NCBI GenBank assembly: GCA_002371675.1
Contig: DFGE01000001.1
Coordinates: 1 to 41,504 of the forward strand
DNA length: 41,504 nt
Source: Clostridiales bacterium UBA3758
GTDB taxonomy: Bacteria; Bacillota; Clostridia; Oscillospirales; Oscillospiraceae
Direction: 5' to 3'
Positions within the stretch are counted from its first letter, which is position 1. Each line of letters starts with the position of its first letter. The notes below the pieces were generated by a model. It searched no databases. It saw nothing but the letters and a program-made list of their open reading frames with translations, and had not been told where the DNA came from. Of the stretch, positions 1 through 8,789 are shown in pieces. The position numbers and the translations under genes were made by a program.

Positions 1-2
1 TT

Positions 3-182
3 CGAATTGGCGCCATCAGGCTACGGCGCATGAAAAAGAAAAAGAAGCGCAGACCCCCGCCGGTCGTGACCGCGGGGGACCGCCGCGCAGCCGAGCGCGG
101 CCTGCCGCTGCACCCGCCCGCCGCGCCCGAGGCGCCGGACGGCATCAGCGGGAGCTGGGGCGGCGATCCCGCTTCCCGATAG
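3..182 (+). CDS. C-terminal end of an unidentified upstream gene (partial)
   Basis: An open frame enters from the left edge and stops at TAG 180-182. The visible 59 residues hold a run of five lysines followed by RRPPP, then an Ala/Pro/Gly-rich tail, so the end of the protein is basic and probably disordered. An ATG at 30 lies inside the frame but has no convincing ribosome site, so I read it as the tail of a longer gene. In Firmicutes the gene before spoIIE is often divIC or a small S1-domain RNA-binding protein with a basic tail. That is a guess from gene order, not something the residues prove. Confidence 0.35.
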   Translation, partial: RIGAIRLRRMKKKKKRRPPPVVTAGDRRAAERGLPLHPPAAPEAPDGISGSWGGDPASR

Positions 183-351
183 CCTTCGCGCCAAAGCCTC
201 CCGCCCGGATCGGCGGGAACATTTCCGCTCATTTCTCCCGGCAAAGTCCCCGCCTTCAACAGCGCCTTGCGACGCCCTTCTCAGCGCCGCGCGGCCTATA
301 ATACCAACACCTGATAAATACCACCATATTGGAGCTTTGGGAGGGACATGC

Positions 352-2676
352 ATGGCAATGGACGGACAGGGGAGACTGCCTGCGCTGCGGCCGGGCGGCG
401 CGCAGCGGATGGATCGGCGGCTGCTCATCGCGGGGCGCTGCGGCCTGTATTTCACGCTGGGACTGGGGATGAGCTTCGCACGCGTGCTCGGCGACGGCGC
501 GCCTTTCGGCCTCGCGCTCGTGGCCTGCGCGGGCGCGGGCGCGGCGGGGGTCAGCGCGCTGCTCGGCGCGGCGCTGGGCTATCTGCTCGGCGGGCTCGAA
601 TGGGGCATCCGCTACCTCGCCGGCGCGGTGCTGGTCTATACGGTCGCCTTTTTGTTCCATGAGCTGCCGCTCTACCGCCGGGAGCTGTTCATGCCCGCCT
701 GCGCGGGCGCGGTCATGCTGCTCACGGGGCTGCTCGCAGGCGTCGGCGCCGGGACGGAGACGATGCCCCTCTGGGCAAAGCTCAGCCTCGAGACCGCGCT
801 GGCCTTCGGCGGCGCCTATTTCTTCCGCGACGCGCTCAACAGCAGCGTGCGCACCAGCGAGCAGCAGGAGCTCAAGCACAGCGTCTCGCTGATGGTGCTC
901 GCGGCCTGCGGCGTGATGAGCCTCGCGCGCGTCGTCTTTCTCGACCTCATCTCGCTCGGCCGGGTGCTCGCGCTGCTGCTGGTCATGACCTCGGCCATGA
1001 AGGGCGGCATGCTCACCGGCGCCGCCGTGGGGACGGTGCTGGGCATGGCGATGGACGCGGCCTGCCCCGGCGCGCCGTTTTATACGATGGCCTATGCCTT
1101 TTCCGGCCTGCTCTCGGGCGTCTTCGGCAGGCATGGGCGCTTTCTGTTCACGCTCTCCTTCGTACTCGCGGACGCGCTGGCGGTGCTCAGCGCGTGGAGC
1201 ACGGAGATCTATCTCAGCGCGCTCTTCGAGACCTTCTGCGCCTCGGTGATCTTCCTGCTGCTGCCCGGCACGCTGCTCAATCGGGCGGGTCTCGCGCTGC
1301 AGCGCGTGGAGCAGGGGAGCGGCGAGGCCAGTCTGCGGCGCTTCGCGGCGCGGCGGGTCAAGAATCTCAGCGAGGCCTACGGCGAGCTCTTTGAGGTCGT
1401 GCGCCAGGGCGTGGAGCAGCCGTACAACGACGAGAACATCGCCCGCGTGTTCGACCGCGCGGCCGACGCCGTCTGCGTCCGCTGCAGGGAGAAAAACCGC
1501 TGCTGGAACGCCGAATACATCGACACCCTCTCCGCCATGAACGACGCCACCAGGGCCATGACGGACAACGGCTGCCTCGCGCCGGAGGATCTGCCCGCGC
1601 ATTTCCGGGAGCGCTGCCAGGGACTGACGGGCTTTGTGGCGGCGGTGAACGGGGAGCTGCGCGCGCTCGCCTACCGGCGTATGCTGCGCGCCCGCCTCTC
1701 GGAAAACCGTCTTGCCGCCTGGGGGCAGTATACCGAGATCTCCCAGCTGCTCGCCCAGGTGGCGGATGAGCTGGGCAGCCTCAACGGCGCGGACCCCCTC
1801 GCCGAGCAGCGCCTGCTGCACTATCTGCGCGGTCTCGGCATCGACGCGGAGGCCGCCGTCTACCGCGACGGCGGCGGGCGCGTGCGCGTGGTGATCGAGA
1901 GCGGTCTGCTCAGCCCGCTCACGCGGCAGGAGGACTATCTGGAAAAGCTCTCCGAGGTCGTGGGCGTGCGGCTCTGCCGCCGCAGCGACGGAAACGAGGG
2001 CAGCTCGCGGCTGACGCTGCTGGAGGCCGAGCCGCTGGCGGTCTCCGTGGGGATCGCCTCGCTCAAAAAGCAGGGCGAGGCCGTCAACGGAGACCGCGGG
2101 AGCTACTTCAAGACCGACGACGGCGTGCTCTGCGTGCTGCTCTCCGACGGCATGGGCAGCGGCGACGCCGCGGCGGAGGACAGCGCCCGCGTGATCTCCA
2201 TTCTGGAGAAGTTCCTGCGCTCCGGGCTGGACCCGGCCGTGGCCATGAAGATCCTCAACTCCGTCATGCTCCTGCGCGGCGGGGACAACTGGGGCTACGC
2301 AACGGTGGATCTCATGTGCATCGATCTCTTCAGCGGGGAGGCCTGTTTTTACAAGTACGGCGCGGCGCCCTCCTATGTCCGCAGCGGGCGCAGCATCCGC
2401 CGCATCCGCGGGGAGAGCCTCGCGCCGGGGCTCTCGTCCGGCGAGGGCACGGCGCCGGACGTGGTGCGCATGCGCCTGCGCCCGGGCTGCCTGGCCGTGA
2501 TCGCCTCGGACGGGGTGATCGCAGACGACGAGGACGACTGGCTGCGCGCACGTATGGAGCCGGACAGCCGCGACATGCGCGCGCTCGCCTCCGCGATTCT
2601 GCGCGACGCCCGCGAGCGTTACGGCGAGGGGGACGACATGACCGTGCTCACCGTGCGCGTGGAGGAGCGGGCGTGA
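352..2676 (+). CDS. spoIIE: Stage II sporulation protein E, membrane-anchored PP2C phosphatase
   Basis: SpoIIE dephosphorylates the anti-anti-sigma factor SpoIIAA, which frees sigma-F in the forespore, and it also acts in polar septum formation. The 774-residue protein fits the family layout. The N-terminal 300 or so residues are a series of hydrophobic segments, then comes a soluble linker region, and the C-terminal PP2C domain shows LSDGMGSGDAA, KYGAAPSYVRSG, VIASDGV and a final DDMTVLTVRV. I chose ATG 352 because GGGAGGG at 339-345 sits 6 nt upstream; a TTG at 337 in the same frame overlaps that ribosome site. A TATAAT at 297-302 could be a -10 box, but no -35 lies at normal spacing. No Spo0A box was recognised. 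The next gene overlaps the stop by 4 nt. Confidence 0.95.
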   Translation: MAMDGQGRLPALRPGGAQRMDRRLLIAGRCGLYFTLGLGMSFARVLGDGAPFGLALVACAGAGAAGVSALLGAALGYLLGGLEWGIRYLAGAVLVYTVAFLFHELPLYRRELFMPACAGAVMLLTGLLAGVGAGTETMPLWAKLSLETALAFGGAYFFRDALNSSVRTSEQQELKHSVSLMVLAACGVMSLARVVFLDLISLGRVLALLLVMTSAMKGGMLTGAAVGTVLGMAMDAACPGAPFYTMAYAFSGLLSGVFGRHGRFLFTLSFVLADALAVLSAWSTEIYLSALFETFCASVIFLLLPGTLLNRAGLALQRVEQGSGEASLRRFAARRVKNLSEAYGELFEVVRQGVEQPYNDENIARVFDRAADAVCVRCREKNRCWNAEYIDTLSAMNDATRAMTDNGCLAPEDLPAHFRERCQGLTGFVAAVNGELRALAYRRMLRARLSENRLAAWGQYTEISQLLAQVADELGSLNGADPLAEQRLLHYLRGLGIDAEAAVYRDGGGRVRVVIESGLLSPLTRQEDYLEKLSEVVGVRLCRRSDGNEGSSRLTLLEAEPLAVSVGIASLKKQGEAVNGDRGSYFKTDDGVLCVLLSDGMGSGDAAAEDSARVISILEKFLRSGLDPAVAMKILNSVMLLRGGDNWGYATVDLMCIDLFSGEACFYKYGAAPSYVRSGRSIRRIRGESLAPGLSSGEGTAPDVVRMRLRPGCLAVIASDGVIADDEDDWLRARMEPDSRDMRALASAILRDARERYGEGDDMTVLTVRVEERA

Positions 2677-2990
2677 GGCTCCGTTTCCGCCCCGCCCGCC
2701 TGCGCCTGCCGCGCGGCGCGGAGAGCCCGCGCTCGCTCAAGGGCAGGCTGCGCCGCGTCGTCGTCATCAAGCCCGAGGACGAGCGCTTCGTCGAGGCCAT
2801 CTTCATCCTGCGCGACGATTATCTCAGCGACTCGGAGGCGGACGCGGCGGCGCTGCTGGCCGAGGCGCGCGAGGCCGCAGGCATCTGCGCGGGGAAGCTC
2901 TGCCCGCCGCGCCGTTTCCCGCTCTGGCCGTTCCCGGCCGCCGCCGCGCTCGCGGCGGCAGCCTGGCTGCTCTGGCGTTTCCTGTTCTGA
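2673..2990 (+). CDS. Small basic protein with C-terminal membrane anchor, co-transcribed with spoIIE
   Basis: GTG 2673 overlaps the spoIIE stop (GTGA), so the two are translationally coupled. The 105-residue product begins with an Arg/Pro-rich stretch and then RRVVVIKPEDERFVEAIFILRD, followed by an acidic helix. It ends with an Ala-rich hydrophobic segment (about residues 88-105), which looks like a tail anchor. I recall short proteins with a similar VVVIKxPDxRxFEQAIFILR core in Oscillospiraceae, sometimes mislabelled translation initiation factor; this is from memory and its function is unknown. A strong terminator follows at once, so spoIIE and this gene form the end of a transcript. The coupling suggests a sporulation link, which is inference. 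Confidence 0.7.
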   Translation: MRLRFRPARLRLPRGAESPRSLKGRLRRVVVIKPEDERFVEAIFILRDDYLSDSEADAAALLAEAREAAGICAGKLCPPRRFPLWPFPAAAALAAAAWLLWRFLF

Positions 2991-2993
2991 TAG

Positions 2994-3033
2994 ACCGGGC
3001 GGACCCGCATTGCCGCGTGTCCGCCCGGTTTTC
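2994..3033 (+). terminator. Rho-independent terminator after the spoIIE operon
   Basis: An 11-bp perfect stem (ACCGGGCGGAC at 2994-3004 with GTCCGCCCGGT at 3019-3029) is followed by a short T run. Confidence 0.85.
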
Positions 3034-3055
3034 GTCGCGGCCGCGGGACGGGCGT

Positions 3056-3366
3056 TTCCGTCGCAGGGACGGCTGCCAGCCGCCCGCTGTTCGGCATGCA
3101 TCCGGGTGACGGTTTCCCCGCAGGGGAGAGACTTGCCCCTCCCGCAAAAACGGAGAACCGCGGGAAATGTCCGAAATTGCGCGGGAATGATGGTTCCCGT
3201 CGTAGGGGACGGCGTCCTCGACGTCCCGCATCCTCCGACACGCACCGGGGCTGGCGGAAAAAACGCGGAAGTGCCCGACCCGCCCGTAAGGGCCGTTCAC
3301 GAACGGCCCGTATGCCGGATATCCGCCCTGTGTGCGCCGGGCGATTCGTGAAGCGCCCCTGCGGGG
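3056..3366. repeat. Palindromic repeat patch 1 between spoIIE and hypF
   Basis: Five short palindromes in about 310 bases: GGCTG-CC-AGCC type at about 3061-3088, the GGGGAG...CTCCC type (diverged) at 3120-3145, the GGGACGGCGTCC...GTCCC type at 3201-3229, GGGCCGTTC-AC-GAACGGCCC at 3289-3309, and a diverged GGGCGATTCGTGAAGCGCCCC at 3339-3359. Most are headed by GTAGGGG or GCAGGGG. The same families recur in four other patches in this window. No gene was found here. Confidence 0.8.
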
Positions 3367-3411
3367 GTGGAAGCACGATGAATGCCGTCTGCGCGCCCCT
3401 GTGGAAAAGAG

Positions 3412-3440
3412 TTGAAAAAACGGGGAGCGGGGATTACAAT
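3412..3440 (+). promoter_or_regulatory. Sigma-A type promoter of hypF
   Basis: TTGAAA at 3412-3417, a 17-nt spacer, and TACAAT at 3435-3440. It leaves a leader of about 25 nt before the hypF ATG at 3472 and excludes the in-frame starts further upstream. Confidence 0.75.
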
Positions 3441-3471
3441 GCAGATATCCTGTCAAGAGGGAGGGGAAAAG

Positions 3472-5718
3472 ATGGAATCGCTGCAGATCCGCATCCACGG
3501 GATCGTCCAGGGCGTGGGCTTCCGGCCCTTCGTGCACCGCCTCGTGCGGGAATACGGCCTCACGGGGACGATCTGCAACTCCTCCTCCGGCGTGGAGCTG
3601 GAGCTCGACGGGGAGCATGAGCGCCTCGCGGCCTTCGCCGAGGCGCTGCCGCTGCGCGCGCCGAAGCTCGCCGTCATCGAGCGCACGGAGCTCCGCTGGG
3701 GCCGGCCGAAGGGCTTCACGGACTTTACCATCCTCCCGAGCCTCACCGAGGAGAAGCGCAATACCCTCCTCTCGCCGGATATCTGCATCTGTGACGACTG
3801 CCTGCGGGAGCTGCTCACGCCCGGGGATCGGCGCTACCGCTATCCCTTCATCAACTGCACCAACTGCGGCCCGCGCTTTACCATCATCAAGGACGTGCCC
3901 TACGACCGTCCGCTGACCTCCATGGGGCGCTTTCCCATGTGCCCGGACTGCGAACGCGAGTATCACGACATCGAAAACCGCCGCTACCACGCCCAGCCGG
4001 ACTGCTGCCCGGTCTGCGGCCCGCGGGTCTTCTTCCTCGACGACGAGGGCAGGGAGCTGCCCGGCGACGCCATCGAGACCGCGCGAGCCTGGCTCAAGGC
4101 CGGGAAGATCGTGGCCGTCAAGGGCCTCGGCGGCATGCACCTGGCCTGTCTCGCGGAGGACGCGGCGCTGGTGCGCACGCTGCGGCGGCGCAAGGAGCGG
4201 GATGAGAAGCCATTCGCCGTCATGTGCCGCGATCTCGCGGCGGTCAGAAAACTCTGCGAGGTGACGGCGGACGAGGAGAAGATCCTCACGGGCTTCCGCC
4301 GCCCGATCGTGCTGCTGCGGAAAAAGGAGAAAGCGGCGCTCGCGCATCTGAGCGAGAACGGCTTCCTCGGCGTGATGCTGCCCTATACGCCGCTGCACGT
4401 CCTGCTCTTCGGGGACGATCTGGACGCCCTCGTGATGACCAGCGCCAACCTCTCCGACACGCCCATCGTCTATCGCAACGGGGAGGCGCTGGAGCGTCTG
4501 CGGGGCATCGCGGACGGCTTCCTGCTCCATGACCGCGACATTCAGACCCGCTGCGACGACTCGCTCTGCTGGGTCTCCGGCGGCGCGGAGTACTTCGCCC
4601 GCCGCAGCCGCGGCTATGTGCCCTTCCCGGTGCAGCTCGGCGGCGAGCTCGGCGGCATCCTCGCCTGCGGCGCGGAGCAGAAGGCGAGCTTCTGCCTCTC
4701 GCGCGAGGGCTCCGTCTTCCCCAGCCAGCACATCGGAGACCTCAAAAACGCCGAGACCCTGGCGCATTATGAACAGCAGATCGCGCATTTTGAGCGCCTG
4801 TTCGATATCAAACCCCGTCTGCTTGTCTGCGACGAGCATCCGGACTATCTCTCCACCGCCTATGCGCAGGAGCGCGCCGCGCGCGAGGGGCTGCCCCTCA
4901 TCCGGGCGCAGCACCACCACGCGCACATGGCCGCCTGCATGGCGGACAACGGCCTTGCCGGCCCCTGCATCGGCCTCGTCTGGGACGGCACCGGCTACGG
5001 CGAGGACGGCACGACCTGGGGCGGCGAGTGCCTGGCGGGCGACTATGCGGACTTCCGCCGCCTGGGGAGCATCCGCCCCATCCCCCTCATGGGGGGCGAC
5101 CGGGCGGTGAAGGAGCTCGACCGCGTGGCCTTCGCGCTGCTGGAGGAATCCGGCTGCGGCACGGAGGGGATCGAAAACGCCGCGCTCTACCGGCAGATGC
5201 TGTGCGCCGGGTTCAACTGCCCGCCCAGCTCCGGCATGGGGCGGCTCTTCGACGGTGTGGCGGCGATCCTCGGCATCAAGACCCGGGCCAGCTACGAGGG
5301 CCAGGGCGCCGTGCTGCTGGAGGCTGCCGCGGAGGAGGCCGAGGGCTGCTATCCCGTCGTCCTGGCGGGCGAGCCGCTGCGCTATGACTGGCGCGAGACG
5401 GTCCGCGCCATCGTGCGCGAGCGGGACGCGGGGGTGCCTGTCTCCGTGATCGCAGGGCGCTTCCACAACACGCTGATCGGGATGGCCCTTGAGATGCTCC
5501 GGCGTGTCTCGGCGGAGACGGGGCTGAGAAGCGTCGTCCTCTCGGGAGGCACGTTCCAGAACCAGATCCTCCTGCGCCGCCTGCCCGAGCGGCTGCGCGC
5601 GGAGGGCTTCGCGGTCTATACGCACAGGCGCGTCTCCTGCAACGACGAGGGGCTCTCCCTCGGCCAACTGATGATCGCCGCCGCGCGAAGCGGACGGGCG
5701 CTCGCGGCGGGAAAATAA
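3472..5718 (+). CDS. hypF: Carbamoyltransferase HypF, hydrogenase maturation
   Basis: HypF converts carbamoyl phosphate and ATP to carbamoyl adenylate and passes the carbamoyl group to the C-terminal Cys of HypE, the first step toward the CN ligands of the NiFe centre. The 748 residues are the normal family length. In order there is an N-terminal acylphosphatase domain (GIVQGVGFRPFVHRL, about 9-23), two zinc-finger pairs (CICDDC near 105, then CTNC, CPDC and CCPVC), a YrdC-like domain in the middle, and a Kae1-like C-terminal domain with the HHHAH metal motif near residue 481. ATG 3472 has GAGGGAGGGG just upstream and starts right at the acylphosphatase domain. The gene stands alone between its own promoter and terminator, ahead of hypCDE. 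Confidence 0.96.
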   Translation: MESLQIRIHGIVQGVGFRPFVHRLVREYGLTGTICNSSSGVELELDGEHERLAAFAEALPLRAPKLAVIERTELRWGRPKGFTDFTILPSLTEEKRNTLLSPDICICDDCLRELLTPGDRRYRYPFINCTNCGPRFTIIKDVPYDRPLTSMGRFPMCPDCEREYHDIENRRYHAQPDCCPVCGPRVFFLDDEGRELPGDAIETARAWLKAGKIVAVKGLGGMHLACLAEDAALVRTLRRRKERDEKPFAVMCRDLAAVRKLCEVTADEEKILTGFRRPIVLLRKKEKAALAHLSENGFLGVMLPYTPLHVLLFGDDLDALVMTSANLSDTPIVYRNGEALERLRGIADGFLLHDRDIQTRCDDSLCWVSGGAEYFARRSRGYVPFPVQLGGELGGILACGAEQKASFCLSREGSVFPSQHIGDLKNAETLAHYEQQIAHFERLFDIKPRLLVCDEHPDYLSTAYAQERAAREGLPLIRAQHHHAHMAACMADNGLAGPCIGLVWDGTGYGEDGTTWGGECLAGDYADFRRLGSIRPIPLMGGDRAVKELDRVAFALLEESGCGTEGIENAALYRQMLCAGFNCPPSSGMGRLFDGVAAILGIKTRASYEGQGAVLLEAAAEEAEGCYPVVLAGEPLRYDWRETVRAIVRERDAGVPVSVIAGRFHNTLIGMALEMLRRVSAETGLRSVVLSGGTFQNQILLRRLPERLRAEGFAVYTHRRVSCNDEGLSLGQLMIAAARSGRALAAGK

Positions 5719-5721
5719 ACG

Positions 5722-5752
5722 AAAAACCGGAGGACGGCGTCCTCCGGTTTTT
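5722..5752 (+). terminator. Rho-independent terminator after hypF
   Basis: A perfect 14-bp stem (5722-5735 with 5739-5752) has a 3-nt loop. The A and T runs on the two sides make it usable from either strand. Confidence 0.9.
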
Positions 5753-5906
5753 GCGCGCAGAAGGGGAGCTTTCGGCTGCAAACCGGGCTCCGGACGGTAC
5801 AGCGGGACAAAACAGGCGCCATTTCCACGCATTTTCGGCAAAAAACGCCGCCCGCGGCCTCTTTTGTGGGATATTTTGATAACTTGAAAAAAGAATGGAA
5901 TTTGGC

Positions 5907-5935
5907 TTGAATTTGGAGTCGATATGAGATAGAAT
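5907..5935 (+). promoter_or_regulatory. Promoter ahead of hypCDE and probably the hydrogenase operon
   Basis: TTGAAT at 5907-5912, a 17-nt spacer and TAGAAT at 5930-5935, in an AT-rich stretch (5860-5965) that contrasts with the GC-rich surroundings. The leader before hypC is about 75 nt. Confidence 0.6.
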
Positions 5936-6016
5936 GAGACCGTTAAATAATTTATTAACAATGGGAGAGCTATGCCCATTTTCGAGCTCGCCGCGCTCCC
6001 GCAGAAAGGGTTTCTC

Positions 6017-6238
6017 ATGTGCCTGGCCATTCCGCTTAAACTCATCAGCATCGACGGCGTGAACGCCGTAGGGGAGTCCCTCGGCATGCAGCGCAAGCTG
6101 CGGGTGGACTTCATCCCGGAGCCGAAGGTCGGCGATTATGTGATCGTGCACGCGGGCTTCGCCATCGAGCGGCTGCCCGAGGCGCAGGCCCTGGAGGATA
6201 TCGAAGCCTGGGAGGACGTGCAAGATGCCCTCGGCTGA
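6017..6238 (+). CDS. hypC: Hydrogenase assembly chaperone HypC/HupF
   Basis: HypC binds HypD and carries the Fe(CN)2CO unit to the hydrogenase large-subunit precursor. The 73-residue protein starts MCLAIPLKL, and the Cys at position 2 is the essential ligand. I therefore placed the start at ATG 6017, with AGAAAGGG 6 nt upstream, and not at the in-frame ATG 5972, which would add a 15-residue leader and bury the Cys. It is first in hypCDE and overlaps hypD by 14 nt. Confidence 0.95.
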   Translation: MCLAIPLKLISIDGVNAVGESLGMQRKLRVDFIPEPKVGDYVIVHAGFAIERLPEAQALEDIEAWEDVQDALG

Positions 6239-7286
6239 AGAAATCCTGCGCGCCATCGCCGCGCTGCCCCTCGGCCGGGTCAATCTCATGGAGGTCTGCG
6301 GCACGCACACCATGGCCATCGCAAAAAGCGGCATTCGCAGCCTCCTGCCGGAGAACGTGAAGCTGCTCAGCGGCCCCGGCTGCCCCGTCTGCGTGACGCC
6401 GGGCGAGGTGATCGACGCGGTGCTCTCTCTCGCGATGGACCCCAAAATCATCATCGCCAGCTATGGCGACATGCTGCGCGTCCCGGGCAGCACGCCCGGG
6501 GACAGTCTGCAGCGCCGCCGCGCCCTCGGCGCGCGGGTCGAGATCGTCTATTCCCCGGTGGACGCCGTGGAGCTCGCCGAGCAGAACCCCGATAAGGAGG
6601 TCGTCTTCCTCGGCGTGGGCTTTGAGACCACCGCTCCCGGCACGGCCGCCGCGGTGCTCACGGCGCGTGACCGCGGCGTGAGGAATTTCTCCGTCTGGTC
6701 GATGCTCAAGCTTGTCGAGCCCGCGCTGCGCGCGCTCATGGCAATGCCGGACTTCAATGTGCAGGGCTTCCTCTGCCCCGGCCACGTCGCCACGATCATC
6801 GGAGAAAAGGGCTTCCGCTTCCTCCCCGCCGAGTACGGCATGCCGGCGGTCATCTCCGGCTTCGAAGCGGAGGACATCCTGCTTTCGGTCTATCTGCTGC
6901 TCAAACAGATCGCCGGGGGTGAGCCGAGGCTGCAGAACGAATATACCCGCGCCGTCTCCCCGGAGGGGAACACGCGTGCGCAGCTGACCCTGAGCGCGTG
7001 CTTCGAGCCGCGCAGCGATCTCTGGCGCGGCCTCGGCGAGATCCCGGCCTCCGGGCTGGGCTTTCGCAGGGAGCTCCGGTGCTTTGACGCGGAGAAGCGC
7101 TTCTCCGTCGTCCTCCCCGCGGCCAGACCCACGGCCTGCCGCTGCGGCGAGGTGATCACGGGCCGTCTTTCCGCGGCGGAATGCCCGCTCTTCGGCAGGC
7201 GCTGCACGCCCGAGGACCCGGTGGGGCCCTGCATGGTCTCCTCGGAGGGCGCCTGCGCGGCCGCCTATAAATATCAGAGCATCTGA
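6225..7286 (+). CDS. hypD: Hydrogenase formation protein HypD
   Basis: HypD is the iron-sulfur scaffold on which the Fe(CN)2CO centre is assembled with HypC and HypE. All family signatures are present in 353 residues: MEVCGTHTMAI near the N terminus, GPGCPVCVTP (redox Cys pair), GFETTAPGTAA, GFLCPGHVATIIG, and a C-terminal Cys set for the 4Fe-4S cluster (CRCGE, CPLFGRRC, GPCMVSSEGAC). GGGAGGAC lies upstream within the end of hypC, so the two are coupled. hypE follows after 10 nt. Confidence 0.96.
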   Translation: MPSAEEILRAIAALPLGRVNLMEVCGTHTMAIAKSGIRSLLPENVKLLSGPGCPVCVTPGEVIDAVLSLAMDPKIIIASYGDMLRVPGSTPGDSLQRRRALGARVEIVYSPVDAVELAEQNPDKEVVFLGVGFETTAPGTAAAVLTARDRGVRNFSVWSMLKLVEPALRALMAMPDFNVQGFLCPGHVATIIGEKGFRFLPAEYGMPAVISGFEAEDILLSVYLLLKQIAGGEPRLQNEYTRAVSPEGNTRAQLTLSACFEPRSDLWRGLGEIPASGLGFRRELRCFDAEKRFSVVLPAARPTACRCGEVITGRLSAAECPLFGRRCTPEDPVGPCMVSSEGACAAAYKYQSI

Positions 7287-7296
7287 AGGATAAACT

Positions 7297-8295
7297 ATGG
7301 ACGAGATCATTACGCTGGACTATGGCAGCGGCGGCAAAAAGACCGCCCGCCTGATCGAACAGAAGATCCTCCCCGCGCTGGACAATCCCGCCCTGCGCGA
7401 GCTGAGCGACGGGGCGATCCTCCCCGGCGCCGGGCAGCTGGTCTTCTCGACGGACAGCTTTGTGGTGCAGCCGCTCTTTTTCCCGGGCGGGGACATCGGC
7501 AAGCTCGCCGTCTGCGGCACGGTGAACGACGTCGCCATGTGCGGCGGCGTGCCGAAGTACCTCAGCTGCTCCTTCATTCTGGAGGAGGGCTTCCCCCTGG
7601 AGCAGCTGGAGAGGATCATCGCCTCCATGGCCGCCGCCTGCGAGAAGGCCGGCGTGCAGATCGTCACCGGCGACACCAAGGTGGTGGAAAAGGGCCGGGG
7701 CGACGGCATTTATATCAACACAGCCGGCATCGGCTATCTCAAATACCCCGGGCTCAGTGCGCGCAATCTACGCGAGGGGGACGCGGTGCTGGTCTCCGGC
7801 ACGGTGGGCGACCACGGCACCGCCGTGATGGCCGCGCGCAGCGGGATGCTCCAGGGCGAGCTGCGCTCGGACTGCGCGGCGCTCAATACCCTCGCCGCGG
7901 CGCTCCTGGAGGCCGAGCTGGATGTGCGCGTCCTGCGCGACCCCACGCGCGGCGGCGTCGCCACCACGCTCAACGAGTTCGTCGAGGGCACGCAGCTCGG
8001 CATCGAGCTGGAGGAGCGCTCGATCCCGCTGCGGCCGTCCGTGCACGCCGCCTGCGAGCTGCTGGGGCTCGATCCGCTCTACTGCGCCAACGAGGGCAAG
8101 CTCCTCGCCGTCGTCCCCGCGGAAAAGGCGGAGGCGGCCCTGCGCGTGATGCGCAGCGTCCCCGAGGGGGAGGAGGCCGCGGTCATCGGCCGCGTCAGCG
8201 CGGAGTTTGCCGGCAGGCTCGTCATGAAGACCCCGCTGGGCGGACGCCGCATCCTGCAGAAATTAACGGGAGCCCAGCTCCCGCGAATTTGCTGA
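7297..8295 (+). CDS. hypE: Carbamoyl-dehydrating protein HypE
   Basis: HypE takes the carbamoyl group from HypF on its C-terminal Cys and dehydrates it with ATP to a thiocyanate, the CN donor. The 332-residue protein has the PurM/AIR-synthase fold signatures: DYGSGGKKT at the start, STDSFVV, GDTKVVEKG, DPTRGGVATTLNE. It ends exactly in the diagnostic PRIC, so the acceptor Cys is intact. It ends the hyp block; 95 nt separate it from the hydrogenase structural genes, with no clear terminator between, so read-through is likely. Confidence 0.96.
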   Translation: MDEIITLDYGSGGKKTARLIEQKILPALDNPALRELSDGAILPGAGQLVFSTDSFVVQPLFFPGGDIGKLAVCGTVNDVAMCGGVPKYLSCSFILEEGFPLEQLERIIASMAAACEKAGVQIVTGDTKVVEKGRGDGIYINTAGIGYLKYPGLSARNLREGDAVLVSGTVGDHGTAVMAARSGMLQGELRSDCAALNTLAAALLEAELDVRVLRDPTRGGVATTLNEFVEGTQLGIELEERSIPLRPSVHAACELLGLDPLYCANEGKLLAVVPAEKAEAALRVMRSVPEGEEAAVIGRVSAEFAGRLVMKTPLGGRRILQKLTGAQLPRIC

Positions 8296-8390
8296 CCCCC
8301 GCATTTTCCCCGCATCAAAACTGTTGGCAAAAATTTTTCTCATATCCCCGCAGACCCATTATCATGCAAGCAATAGGAGAGGTGATTGAT

Positions 8391-8789
8391 TTGCAGGAGT
8401 ACAAAAGGATCGACATCCAAAAGGACCAGATCGTACCCGTTGCAGAGCGGATGCGCCGGGAGGGCCGCTATCTCGTGATGATCCACGCCTTCATCAACAA
8501 GGACGGGCAGATGGACGTCTCGTATGAATACGCGGTCGACCCCGAGATCGAATCCTACCACGTGGTAGGGGAGACGACGCTTCCCTCCATCGCAATGATC
8601 TACGACGTGGCGGCCGAGTGGCCCGAACGGGAGCTCAACGAGCTCTTCGGCATCGAATTTGAAGGCCTGGATACCTCCAAGCGTCTGTTCCTGCCGGAGG
8701 ACATGCTGGATCCCGAGGGCAGAGGCCAGATCATGGTCACGCCGCTGAGCGAGCTGGTCGAGAAGAACAGGAAGGAGGGAACTGTATGA
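8391..8789 (+). CDS. Group 4 [NiFe] hydrogenase, NuoC-like (30 kDa) subunit
   Basis: This is the peripheral subunit that pairs with the catalytic large subunit (MbhK / EchD / NuoC position). The C-terminal half carries the family pattern YDVAAEWPERELNELFGIEFEG, ending in LFLPEDM. I prefer TTG 8391, 132 residues, because AGGAGAGG (about 8375-8382) is well placed for it; ATG 8364 in the same frame would add 9 residues but has no ribosome site. It overlaps the next gene by 4 nt. Which group 4 subtype it belongs to cannot be told from this subunit alone. Confidence 0.85.
   Translation: MQEYKRIDIQKDQIVPVAERMRREGRYLVMIHAFINKDGQMDVSYEYAVDPEIESYHVVGETTLPSIAMIYDVAAEWPERELNELFGIEFEGLDTSKRLFLPEDMLDPEGRGQIMVTPLSELVEKNRKEGTV

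Noticed and set aside
337..351. TTG 337 as spoIIE start
   Set aside because: It overlaps the GGGAGGG ribosome site that serves ATG 352.
3382..3471. Upstream in-frame starts of hypF
   Set aside because: They lie ahead of or within the promoter at 3412-3440 and precede the conserved acylphosphatase N terminus.
2824..6114. 1096-codon open frame on the minus strand
   Set aside because: It lies antisense to hypF and hypC and crosses repeats and terminators. Its translation is Arg/Ala/Gly-rich with no domain; GC-rich codon use opens such frames.
8296..8390. Separate promoter for the hydrogenase structural genes
   Set aside because: TTGGCA at 8324-8329 has no -10 at 16-18 nt, so read-through from the hypC promoter is the better model, though not proven.
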